A stretch of 5,362 nt of DNA, taken from the NCBI GenBank assembly GCA_013202185.1, contig JABMSA010000650.1, forward strand, positions 1 through 5,362, written 5' to 3'. Source of the stretch: Planctomycetota bacterium (lineage in GTDB: Bacteria > Planctomycetota > PUPC01 > JABMSA01). Every line of letters begins with the position of its first letter. Position 1 is the first letter of the stretch. Below are positions 1-5,362 of the stretch, piece after piece. The notes under the pieces are model-generated. The model saw only the letters and a program-made list of their open reading frames with translations. It searched no databases and was not told the origin of the DNA. Both the position numbers and the translations under genes were made by a program.

Positions 1-24
1 GGACGAGGACGAGGACGAGGACGA
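1..24. repeat. GGACGA hexanucleotide tandem repeat, four copies
   Basis: Four consecutive perfect GGACGA units fill bases 1-24 and may continue to the left of the window. The next unit (TTCGGA) has already diverged. In the likely coding frame each unit adds one Asp-Glu pair, so copy-number change would lengthen or shorten the acidic tail without shifting the frame. Confidence 0.8.
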
Positions 25-49
25 TTCGGATGTCGAGACAATAGCTTGA
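2..49 (+). CDS. C-terminal end of an upstream gene with an acidic Asp/Glu tail (partial)
   Basis: Read in this frame from the left edge, the codons give D-E-D-E-D-E-D-D-S-D-V-E-T-I-A and then TGA at 47-49. An alternating Asp/Glu run ending in a stop is a common disordered C-terminus of bacterial proteins, and the frame has the same strand as everything downstream. The body of the protein lies outside the window, so no function can be given. The run is encoded by a near-perfect GGACGA repeat, so it could also be non-coding repeat DNA that happens to be open. Only 15 codons are visible, hence the modest confidence. Confidence 0.45.
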   Translation, partial: DEDEDEDDSDVETIA

Positions 50-98
50 ACCAAGATTTGCAAGCGCATCCGTCACGATGAAGACCCCGAAAAAACTC

Positions 99-127
99 TT
101 TAGATGCCGCCGGGATTTGACTACAAT
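99..127 (+). promoter_or_regulatory. Possible weak sigma70-like promoter in front of the symporter gene
   Basis: TTTAGA at 99-104 matches 4 of 6 bases of TTGACA. It is followed by a 17-base spacer and TACAAT at 122-127, which matches 5 of 6 bases of TATAAT. The region is more AT-rich than its surroundings. Transcription would start near 134, leaving only a few bases before the ATG at 137, so the message would be practically leaderless. This fits the lack of any Shine-Dalgarno there. It would also exclude the upstream ATG at 104 as the start. The match is weak and the sigma factors of the host are unknown. Confidence 0.25.
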
Positions 128-136
128 AACAGCAGT

Positions 137-1816
137 ATGGATGCTTTCACCTTCGGCGATGCCGCCCGTGCGGTTGGGGGGCTCGCACTGTTTCTGCTCG
201 GCGTGCGGCAGGCCGCCGACGGCCTCAAGGGGCTCGCGGGCGGGCGCCTGAGGATAGTGCTCAGCATTGTCACCAGCCGACGCCTCCCCGCATTGTTTGC
301 CGGCACCGCGTCGACGTTTCTGCTGCAAAGCTCCACGGCGTCGGCCGTGATGCTCGCGGGCCTGTGCGACGTCGGTCTTCTCAGCCTTCGGCAGGCGGCG
401 GGCGTGGCCCTGGGCGGATGCCTCGGCAGCACGCTGACGGTTCAATTGATCGCGTTCGACATTTCCACGTTCGCGCTGCTGGGCGTGGCGGCGGGCCTGG
501 CGCTGGCGGCGCTCGCCAAGCATCGTGTGGGCCGGTCATTCGCCGGCGTGCTCATCGGCTTCGGCCTCATTTTCTACGGAATGCCGCTCATACGCGAGGG
601 CCTCGAGCCCCTTCGGAATTACCCGGCGCTCGAGAACGTTCTGATCCGACTGGGAACGAATCCCGGCTATTTTGTTCTGGCCGTGCTGGTGGCGGCGTTG
701 TTTACGGTGATAACGCAAAGCAGCACGGCAACCCTGGCGGTGGCGTTTGGCCTGGCACGCGACGGCCTGATAACGGTGCCCGGCGCACTCACGTTTATTT
801 TCGGCGCGCATCTTGCCACGTTTGTTGCGCCCCTGATCGCAACCTCCGGCCCGGCAAGGCAGGGCAAGCAGATGGTGCTGTTCGTTTTCGGAGCCCGGGC
901 GGCTGGCGTGGTGGTTTTCGCACCGCTCGCCGTTTACATCACAAGGCTGGCGCAAGCGATAGCCGGGCACGACGCCGCCAGGGCCGTTGCCTGGCAGCAC
1001 ACGATCTTCAACGTGGCCAACGTCTTGCTTGTGCTTCCGTTTCTGGGCATTGCCACGGCGGCCGTGCAGAAGCTGCTCCCGCTGCGCGAGCGCCTGCCTG
1101 AGGGCGCGATAAAATACATCGATCCCAAGTTCCCCGATCCGCCTTCCATCGCCATCGAGAAGGCTCGAAAGGAAATACACAGGATGGGGCTGCGCGTGGC
1201 CGACAACCTGCTGGAAGCGGTTGCGGCCGTGGAGGCCAACGACGCCGACGCGCTCAGAAAAGTGGCCGATGCCGATGACGTAACCGACGTCGCATACGAA
1301 ATAGTCAGCGACTACCTCGCCGGCTTCGGAGGCGAACCCTCGGCTGAATCACGAGCCGGAACGGATTTGTTGCATATGCTGAAGGACATCGAATACGCCG
1401 GCGACATCATAAGCAAGGACATCGTAAGCCTGGGACTGAAGAAGGAGGCGATGGGCAGAGATCTTTCCATCGAGGGCGGGGGGCTGCTGCGAGATTATGC
1501 CCGCAAGGTAAAGCAAAACTTCGTTGACGCACTCGGCCTGGTGCTCGAGCCGGAAGCCGAGCCGGCCGCTGCTATAATGAAAAACGAAGCCGATCTGAAC
1601 GCCCGGCGATGGACAATGCACGAGAAGCACCTCGAGCAGGTCCGGCGCGGCGTGGCCGACGCCCACGAAACGTCGGCGATCTACACCGACATGCTCGCAG
1701 CCTTGCAGCACGTAACCCGCTGCGCGGCCGAAATCGCCGAGACCGTTCTCCACAGACACGGCACCGCGAGTGCATCCAAGGGCGCCAAGGCGCAAACGAG
1801 GAGAAGACCATCGTGA
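137..1816 (+). CDS. Na+/phosphate symporter, NptA type, with C-terminal PhoU-like domain
   Basis: This is an inner-membrane protein expected to couple sodium entry to inorganic phosphate uptake (PF02690 family, 559 aa, usual length for the bacterial two-domain form). Numbered from this ATG, two inverted half-repeats carry the family's QSS signature as QSSTA at 64-68 and 194-198. Each is followed by a glycine-rich loop (GGCLGST at 93-99, GAHLATF at 223-229). The HTIFNVAN motif near 288-295, typical of the last membrane segments, is present. Hydrophobic helices fill roughly residues 10-315. The remaining 230 residues are charged and helical, a cytosolic PhoU-like domain (DDVTD motif, long amphipathic helices), presumed regulatory. 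An in-frame ATG at 104 would add 11 polar residues. I prefer 137 because the protein then begins directly before the first helix, as in relatives. Neither start has a Shine-Dalgarno. The stop overlaps the next gene. The glycine loops are degenerate compared with the usual GANIGTT, so ion or substrate preference may differ. Confidence 0.93.
   Translation: MDAFTFGDAARAVGGLALFLLGVRQAADGLKGLAGGRLRIVLSIVTSRRLPALFAGTASTFLLQSSTASAVMLAGLCDVGLLSLRQAAGVALGGCLGSTLTVQLIAFDISTFALLGVAAGLALAALAKHRVGRSFAGVLIGFGLIFYGMPLIREGLEPLRNYPALENVLIRLGTNPGYFVLAVLVAALFTVITQSSTATLAVAFGLARDGLITVPGALTFIFGAHLATFVAPLIATSGPARQGKQMVLFVFGARAAGVVVFAPLAVYITRLAQAIAGHDAARAVAWQHTIFNVANVLLVLPFLGIATAAVQKLLPLRERLPEGAIKYIDPKFPDPPSIAIEKARKEIHRMGLRVADNLLEAVAAVEANDADALRKVADADDVTDVAYEIVSDYLAGFGGEPSAESRAGTDLLHMLKDIEYAGDIISKDIVSLGLKKEAMGRDLSIEGGGLLRDYARKVKQNFVDALGLVLEPEAEPAAAIMKNEADLNARRWTMHEKHLEQVRRGVADAHETSAIYTDMLAALQHVTRCAAEIAETVLHRHGTASASKGAKAQTRRRPS
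1798..1803 (+). promoter_or_regulatory. Ribosome binding site deciding the GTG start of the DUF47 gene
   Basis: GAGGAG lies inside the last codons of the symporter gene, nine bases before GTG at 1813. The reading frame is open much further upstream, but this site and the match of the protein's N-terminus to DUF47 relatives fix the start at 1813. Ribosomes finishing the symporter stop within the initiation region, so translational coupling is likely. Confidence 0.75.
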
Positions 1817-2487
1817 GAACCATCGGCGGAATCTTCGGTCGATCGGCCTACGGGCCGCTGCACGAGCACGCATTGAAGGTGCAGGATTGCATCGGTCTGC
1901 TGCTGCCTCTTGTGAAGAGCTTCCTGGAGCGCAACTGGGGCGAGGTGACCCGCCTGAAGCAGGAAATTCACCAGAGAGAGGCCGAAGCCGACAAGATCAA
2001 AAACGAGATCCGCCGCAGCCTGTCGCACAGCTTCCTGCATTCCGTCGAGAGAACCGAAATGCTGCTCACGCTGAAATCGCAGGACGACGTGGCCGACAAC
2101 TGCGAGGGCGTTGCCTGGCTGCTGGGAATCCGCCAGACTCCCGTTCTCGGCGAGATCGGCGACGCGACCATCAAGGTCTGCGAGCAGGCTGCAAGCGTCG
2201 GCTCCGTGCTTGTGAGCGTGGTCGAGAAGCTCCCGGCCCTCGAGGAGCGATCGTATCCGCCCGAGCAAATGCGCGCCGTAAACGCCCTGATCGACGAATT
2301 GCGCACCGAAGAACACACATGCAACATACTCGAGCACGATGCCCTGCGGGAAGTCTTCCGCAACGAAGGAAGCCTCGATCCCGTAAGTGTTGTGTTTCTT
2401 ATGCAGATCATACAGCGGCTGGGTGGAATCGCCGACGCAGCCGAAAACACCGCCGATTGCATCGAAAGGATGATCGGACGTCGCTGA
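1813..2487 (+). CDS. DUF47 family PhoU-like phosphate transport accessory protein
   Basis: This 224-aa cytosolic, all-helical protein matches the DUF47 (TIGR00153/PF01865) pattern throughout. It has an N-terminal IFGRSAYGPLHEHALK, a metal-type motif EAEAD at 56-60 followed by KIKNEIRRSL, the SxxxVER segment at 74-80, the QDDVADN motif at 90-96, and a C-terminal IADAAENTAD at 206-215. Length is normal for the family. DUF47 proteins resemble PhoU and usually sit beside Pit phosphate transporters. Here the partner is an NptA-type symporter that already has its own PhoU-like tail. The start is GTG, whose TG plus the following A is the symporter's TGA (a 4-base overlap), with a good Shine-Dalgarno. 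In the second repeat the place where relatives usually have E-x-E-A-D reads EEHTC (166-170), so one presumed metal-binding Asp appears to be Cys. The role is probably control of phosphate uptake, inferred from family and neighbour. Confidence 0.92.
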   Translation: MRTIGGIFGRSAYGPLHEHALKVQDCIGLLLPLVKSFLERNWGEVTRLKQEIHQREAEADKIKNEIRRSLSHSFLHSVERTEMLLTLKSQDDVADNCEGVAWLLGIRQTPVLGEIGDATIKVCEQAASVGSVLVSVVEKLPALEERSYPPEQMRAVNALIDELRTEEHTCNILEHDALREVFRNEGSLDPVSVVFLMQIIQRLGGIADAAENTADCIERMIGRR

Positions 2488-2523
2488 AGATTGTACCGTC
2501 CGCACATAAGACCTGCTTGCAGA

Positions 2524-2528
2524 AAGGA
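2524..2528 (+). promoter_or_regulatory. Ribosome binding site of the VOC gene
   Basis: AAGGA stands seven bases before ATG 2536. The frame is open further upstream from a TTG at 2491, but that would add a basic, non-conserved stretch. The site and the conserved beta strand beginning at Met-Ile-Lys settle on 2536. Confidence 0.75.
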
Positions 2529-2535
2529 AAACGAA

Positions 2536-2937
2536 ATGATCAAGGGATTAGCCCACGTATGTTATACCGTCAGTGACCTCGAGGCGTCGATCCGCTTCTA
2601 TTGCGGCAAGCTGGGCCTCAAGCCGGCGTTCGATTTTATCAACGACGCCGGCGAGCGATACGGCGTGTACATCCACGTTTCAGGGCGCACGTTCATCGAG
2701 CTGTTCCAGGCCGCCAAGATCGAGCCCGCCGCCGGCCAGTCGTTCTTGCACATTTGCCTCGAGGTAGACGACATCCAGGCGACCGTCGCGCAATTGAGAG
2801 AGAGCGGCATCGAGGTGGGCGACATCACTTTCGGCGGCGACAACGCCTGGCAGGCCTGGCTTAAAGACCCCGACGGCAATAACATAGAGCTGCATTGTTA
2901 CACACCGGAAAGCAAGCAAACCCCGTGGCTTGCATGA
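2536..2937 (+). CDS. VOC superfamily metalloprotein, glyoxalase I-like (lactoylglutathione lyase-type)
   Basis: This 133-aa soluble protein has the two beta-alpha-beta-beta-beta modules of the vicinal oxygen chelate fold (glyoxalase/bleomycin resistance/dioxygenase family, PF00903). The first module opens with GLAHVCYTVSDLEASIRFY (4-22) and ends at TFIELFQ (52-58). The second runs from FLHICLEVDD (70-79) to the classic DPDGNNIELH (111-120). The four expected metal ligands are all present: His7, Glu55, His72 and Glu118, as in Ni/Zn glyoxalase I and related epimerases. The enzyme is therefore probably active, but the substrate cannot be read from sequence. Methylglyoxal detoxification, an epimerase role such as methylmalonyl-CoA epimerase, or another small-molecule lyase/isomerase all remain possible. 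It follows the DUF47 gene by 48 bases and has no evident functional link to phosphate transport. No terminator separates them, so it may be co-transcribed. Confidence 0.93.
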   Translation: MIKGLAHVCYTVSDLEASIRFYCGKLGLKPAFDFINDAGERYGVYIHVSGRTFIELFQAAKIEPAAGQSFLHICLEVDDIQATVAQLRESGIEVGDITFGGDNAWQAWLKDPDGNNIELHCYTPESKQTPWLA

Positions 2938-2962
2938 CGGTGCTGCTCACGCCGGCCAGACC

Positions 2963-2966
2963 AGGA
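2963..2966 (+). promoter_or_regulatory. Ribosome binding site of the exported-protein gene
   Basis: AGGA lies five bases before ATG 2972 and eight before ATG 2975. It overlaps another in-frame ATG at 2966, which makes that upstream Met an unlikely start. Both 2972 and 2975 give the same signal peptide. Confidence 0.55.
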
Positions 2967-2971
2967 TGGAA

Positions 2972-3796
2972 ATGATGAAAACACTCGCGCTCACCGTCCT
3001 CTTTACAGCAGCTTCCGCCGCCGGTGCCGCCGAGCTGGAGATAACCGTTGCACCGGCCGAGCAGATCGAGCGCGTTCGTGTGGTCGAGCGCCTGCCCAAC
3101 ACGATGAAAAAGATCAATCGTCGATGGTTCGACGCCGCCCCGGCAGGCGAAAAGGGGCATTTCATCGTTGAAGATTTGCCCGAAGGAGTATATGATATAT
3201 GTATAGAGACGGTCGATCACAGGATCGAGGGGGTCGACCTGACAACAGGCGCCGGCGCCGAGGAACCAGCCTTCTGCTGGTGGCTCCCGGGCGAGCGCCT
3301 GGCGGCTGAAAACTTCGACCCCGCCACGGTTTTCGAAGAAGGTGCCGTCGTAACAGAAGAGGAAAAAGCCGAAGCGATCCGGAAGAAGTTTCGGCTCGAC
3401 GCCCTCCGGAAGTGCCTCGACACGATCACGAAAGTCGCAAGATTTGAGAATTATGTCCGCGTCATTTATGCCGCGGGCACTCCCGAGAAGGCAAAGGCGC
3501 TCGTAGAACTGCGGCGCGACGGCGGCCACTACGCCGCCCGAGGCGACGAGGTCATCTGGCGCTCCGAAATATGGACATTCGTTTGGGCATACGGCGCATG
3601 GGTGGCACAAAACAGATCCGCAAAAGTTCTCGAACGATTTCGCTTGCAGAGAACCGAATACGAGCAGCTCGAGCGCCTCTACGACCCCCGGATCGGAGGC
3701 ATTTCGCTTAAGGAAGGCGAGAAGACAACGGTTGTGTACCAACTGCCGGAAGTCCTTGACGACAAAATGGGCAAGGCGGGAACCACACGAAACTAA
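2972..3796 (+). CDS. Exported protein of unknown function with CarboxypepD-reg-like segment
   Basis: I do not recognise this 274-aa protein. Its N-terminus is a clear Sec signal peptide: MMK, then a hydrophobic stretch (LALTVLFTAASAAG), with likely signal peptidase I cleavage near A19-A20 before ELEITVAP. No lipobox Cys is present, so it should be periplasmic or secreted. Residues about 60-92 (GHFIVEDLPEGVYDICIET... then IEGVDL) look like the closing strands of a carboxypeptidase-regulatory/SpaA-like beta sandwich. Residues 129-180 are charged and helical. Residues 194-212 are Trp-rich (W196, W201, W205, W210), and the C-terminus ends with a probable beta hairpin (SLKEGEKTTVVYQLPEV). The frame is also open from a TTG at 2930 that overlaps the VOC gene, but the signal peptide and ribosome site support 2972 or 2975. 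It lies 34 bases after the VOC gene and 48 before secA. A role in envelope structure or ligand binding is only a guess. Confidence 0.85.
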   Translation: MMKTLALTVLFTAASAAGAAELEITVAPAEQIERVRVVERLPNTMKKINRRWFDAAPAGEKGHFIVEDLPEGVYDICIETVDHRIEGVDLTTGAGAEEPAFCWWLPGERLAAENFDPATVFEEGAVVTEEEKAEAIRKKFRLDALRKCLDTITKVARFENYVRVIYAAGTPEKAKALVELRRDGGHYAARGDEVIWRSEIWTFVWAYGAWVAQNRSAKVLERFRLQRTEYEQLERLYDPRIGGISLKEGEKTTVVYQLPEVLDDKMGKAGTTRN

Positions 3797-3844
3797 ACAG
3801 CCCCCGACACCGCCCGGACGATCATTTCACACCGCACAATCAAC

Positions 3845-5362
3845 ATGGCAAATAATCCAACACAACAAAAAGAGCCCGAACTCGGAAAGGCGCTGAAACA
3901 GAAGCTCTACGAGCTTGCCGAAGCGACACCGGTGTACCTGGCCAAGGGCCTCAATGCGATCTTCAAGAGCGTGCTGGGCGGCTCGCGAACCGAACGCGTC
4001 ATCGCTGAGCTGACGCCGCTGGTTGAAGAAATCGGCGAGATAGGCGAAAGGCTCGAGGAGCGACTGCGCGACGACATTCAAAAGCGCCGGATCGCCGAGT
4101 TTCTCCAGCATTTTCCCGGCAAGCTGCCCCTGGCGCTGACGGACGAACTGCTGCGCGACTCGCCCGAGGAGACGCGGCAGCGGCGATGCGGCGACATCGA
4201 AAAACAGATCGAGAGCGCTTTCGTGAAAAGCTGCACGCTCATACCCGGGCTCGCGCTCGACATCAGCGGCACCTGGGAATTGCTCCTCGACGACGACCTG
4301 CGCGAAAGGCTCTGCAAGGAAATGAGCAGCAGGCTCATCGGCGAGCTTGTCATCGCGCTCGGCCCGGAAACGGAAACCGGCGTCCGGGAAGCCTGCGAAG
4401 AGAAATTCCCCGCCGCCGTCGCCGCCGACCTGGCAAAAGCCATTGTCTCGCGCATCGAAAAGGCGCTCCGCCTGCCGGTCTCCGAGCTCTTCTTCAAGCC
4501 GATCACTGCCGAATACAAGAAACGCATCGCCAACGGCGAAACACTCGACGACCTCCTGCCCGAGGCCTTTGCCACCGGACGGCTCGCCAGCCAGTTGGTC
4601 GTGAAAACGCCCGGCGACAATCCCGTGCCGATGCGCCCCTTCGACGTCCAGATCGTCGGCGGCATTGTGCTGCACCAGGGCAAGATCGCCGAAATGGTCA
4701 CGGGCGAAGGCAAAACGCTCGTAGCAACGCTGCCGTCTTACCTCAACGCACTCACCGGCAAGGGCGTGCACGTGGTCACGACCAACAACTTCCTCGCCCG
4801 GCGCGACGCCGCCTGGATGGGGCCGCTCCATGAATTCCTCGGCCTCACCGTAGGATACCTCGTCCACGAAGCCGACGTCAGGGCAAAGCTGGCAGCCTAC
4901 CGGGCCGACATCACCTACGGCACGAACGACGAATTCGGCTTCGACTACCTCCGCGACAACATGAAGACCAGCGCCGAGCGGCAAGTGCAGCGTCCGCTGC
5001 ATTATGCAATTGTCGACGAAGTGGACAACATCCTGGTCGATGAGGCCCGCACGCCGCTGATCATCTCGGGCATGCCGGAGGAATCGACCGACAAGTATTA
5101 CAGGGCCAACGCCGCAGCCCAAAAACTGAGGGCCGGGGAAGACCGCGACTACATAGTCGCCGAAAAGGAACGCACCGTAACCCTCACCGAAGAAGGGATC
5201 GTTCACGCGCAAGAGATGCTCGGCGTAGACAGCTTCTACAGCGGCGAAAACGTGGATTGGCCGCACCACATGAACCAGGCACTGATCGCGAAGGAGCTTT
5301 ACCGGCGCGACCGCGACTACGTCGTCAAGGGCGGCGAGGTCCTCATCGTCGACGAGTTCACC
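3845..5362 (+). CDS. secA: SecA preprotein translocase ATPase, N-terminal 506 residues, with unusual insertion (3' end outside window)
   Basis: SecA is the ATPase motor that drives unfolded preproteins through SecYEG at the inner membrane. The canonical motor begins at TLDDLLPEAFA (233-243), then MRPFDVQ (263-269), VLHQGKIAEM (275-284), Walker A TGEGKT (286-291), FLARRDAAWMGPL (316-328), DITYGTNDEFGFDYLRDNM (355-373) and Walker B DEVD at 391-394 with the usual ILVDEARTPLIISG after it. The preprotein cross-linking domain follows, and the window ends in VDEFT, just inside the return to the nucleotide-binding domain. NBD2, scaffold and C-terminus are not seen. Walker A is about 180 residues later than in E. 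coli SecA. About 30 residues precede the usual SecA N-terminus (resembling GSRTERVIAELTPLVEEI, 46-63), and about 140 extra helical residues lie near 78-218. No Shine-Dalgarno is visible before the ATG, but TAA of the previous gene and the readable N-terminus make this start reasonable. It is SecA with high certainty; whether housekeeping SecA or a paralogue is open. Confidence 0.97.
   Translation, partial: MANNPTQQKEPELGKALKQKLYELAEATPVYLAKGLNAIFKSVLGGSRTERVIAELTPLVEEIGEIGERLEERLRDDIQKRRIAEFLQHFPGKLPLALTDELLRDSPEETRQRRCGDIEKQIESAFVKSCTLIPGLALDISGTWELLLDDDLRERLCKEMSSRLIGELVIALGPETETGVREACEEKFPAAVAADLAKAIVSRIEKALRLPVSELFFKPITAEYKKRIANGETLDDLLPEAFATGRLASQLVVKTPGDNPVPMRPFDVQIVGGIVLHQGKIAEMVTGEGKTLVATLPSYLNALTGKGVHVVTTNNFLARRDAAWMGPLHEFLGLTVGYLVHEADVRAKLAAYRADITYGTNDEFGFDYLRDNMKTSAERQVQRPLHYAIVDEVDNILVDEARTPLIISGMPEESTDKYYRANAAAQKLRAGEDRDYIVAEKERTVTLTEEGIVHAQEMLGVDSFYSGENVDWPHHMNQALIAKELYRRDRDYVVKGGEVLIVDEFT
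4076..4498 (+). other. Insertion of about 140 residues within the SecA N-terminal region
   Basis: This stretch encodes roughly residues 78-218 of the SecA protein. It starts after a segment that aligns with the usual SecA N-terminal helix (TPLVEEIGEIGERLEERL) and ends just before ITAEYKKRIANGETLDDLL, where the normal SecA sequence resumes. Ordinary SecA has only a short linker here (the LSDEELRAKT-type segment). The insert is predominantly helical and charged by eye, with no motif I recognise, and holds Cys115, Cys130, Cys157 and Cys184. The frame and codon use match the rest of the gene, so it is not an assembly break or intein: no intein splice residues or homing domain are visible. Borders are approximate. 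Confidence 0.7.

Noticed and set aside
78..251. Short frame MKTPKKLF... overlapping the start of the symporter, possibly a leader peptide
   Set aside because: It has no ribosome site, its codon use is poor after the first few residues, and most of it overlaps the symporter in another frame.
364..1101. Second plus-strand frame of 245 codons inside the symporter gene
   Set aside because: Its product is Arg/Gly/Pro-rich, as expected from a frame-shifted reading of GC-rich DNA, while the symporter frame carries the QSS motifs.
1609..1812. Upstream extension of the DUF47 frame inside the symporter gene
   Set aside because: The extra 68 residues are Arg-rich and unlike DUF47. The GTG at 1813 with GAGGAG nine bases upstream gives the normal family length.
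1681..2505. Minus-strand open frame of 274 codons opposite the DUF47 gene
   Set aside because: It is a shadow of the DUF47 reading frame, with no family-like sequence and no ribosome site.
2513..2522. CTGCTTGCAG inverted repeat between the DUF47 and VOC genes
   Set aside because: The stem is only four base pairs with a two-base loop and no following T-run, so it is not a terminator or a convincing operator.
3186..3206. AT-rich patch with ATATAT near-palindrome inside the exported-protein gene
   Set aside because: It is explained by ordinary codons for Val-Tyr-Asp-Ile-Cys-Ile within a conserved-looking beta strand. There is no promoter spacing that makes sense there.
3797..3844. Possible terminator between the exported-protein gene and secA
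   Set aside because: I found no GC-rich hairpin followed by a T-run; the sequence is C-rich and apparently unstructured.
3827..5269. Long open reading frame of 480 codons on the minus strand across secA
   Set aside because: It lies entirely opposite a SecA gene with unmistakable conserved motifs. Long antisense frames are expected in GC-rich coding DNA, and its translation shows no recognisable domain.

Overview
The window is a compact block of co-directional (+ strand) bacterial genes, GC-rich (about 60% by eye), with gaps of under 50 bp between neighbours after the first gene. It holds the probable last codons of an upstream gene, a Na+/phosphate symporter of the NptA/PF02690 type, a DUF47 PhoU-like protein, a small VOC (glyoxalase-fold) metalloprotein, an unrecognised exported protein, and the 5' part of secA, which runs off the right edge. 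There are no RNA genes, CRISPR arrays, insertion sequences or clear terminators. The organism cannot be named from the sequence. The exported protein's style and the SecA motif wording (MVTGEGKT, DEVDNIL) resemble what I recall of Planctomycetota and related phyla, but that is a low-confidence inference.

Layout: bases 1-49 read as an Asp/Glu-rich C-terminus (DEDEDED...) encoded by a GGACGA hexamer repeat. Bases 50-136 are a short leader with a possible weak promoter. The symporter (137-1816) has two QSSTA half-sites and its own cytosolic PhoU-like tail. Its stop codon overlaps the GTG start of the DUF47 gene (1813-2487), and a good Shine-Dalgarno lies inside the symporter gene. This pair looks like a translationally coupled phosphate-uptake module. 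The VOC gene (2536-2937) keeps all four expected metal ligands. The next gene (2972-3796) encodes a signal peptide, a CarboxypepD-reg-like beta segment and a Trp-rich C-terminal half, and I cannot assign its function. secA (3845 to the window end) begins without a visible Shine-Dalgarno.

The most unusual feature is in SecA. The ATPase core motifs are canonical, but Walker A lies near residue 287 instead of about 104 as in E. coli. The difference comes from an N-terminal extension of about 30 residues plus an insertion of about 140 residues (roughly 78-218) within the N-terminal region. All four cysteines of the visible 506 residues lie in that insertion. Whether this is a lineage feature of housekeeping SecA or marks a divergent SecA paralogue cannot be settled from this window. 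The genes otherwise do not form an obvious single pathway: phosphate import and its regulator are the one clear functional pair.
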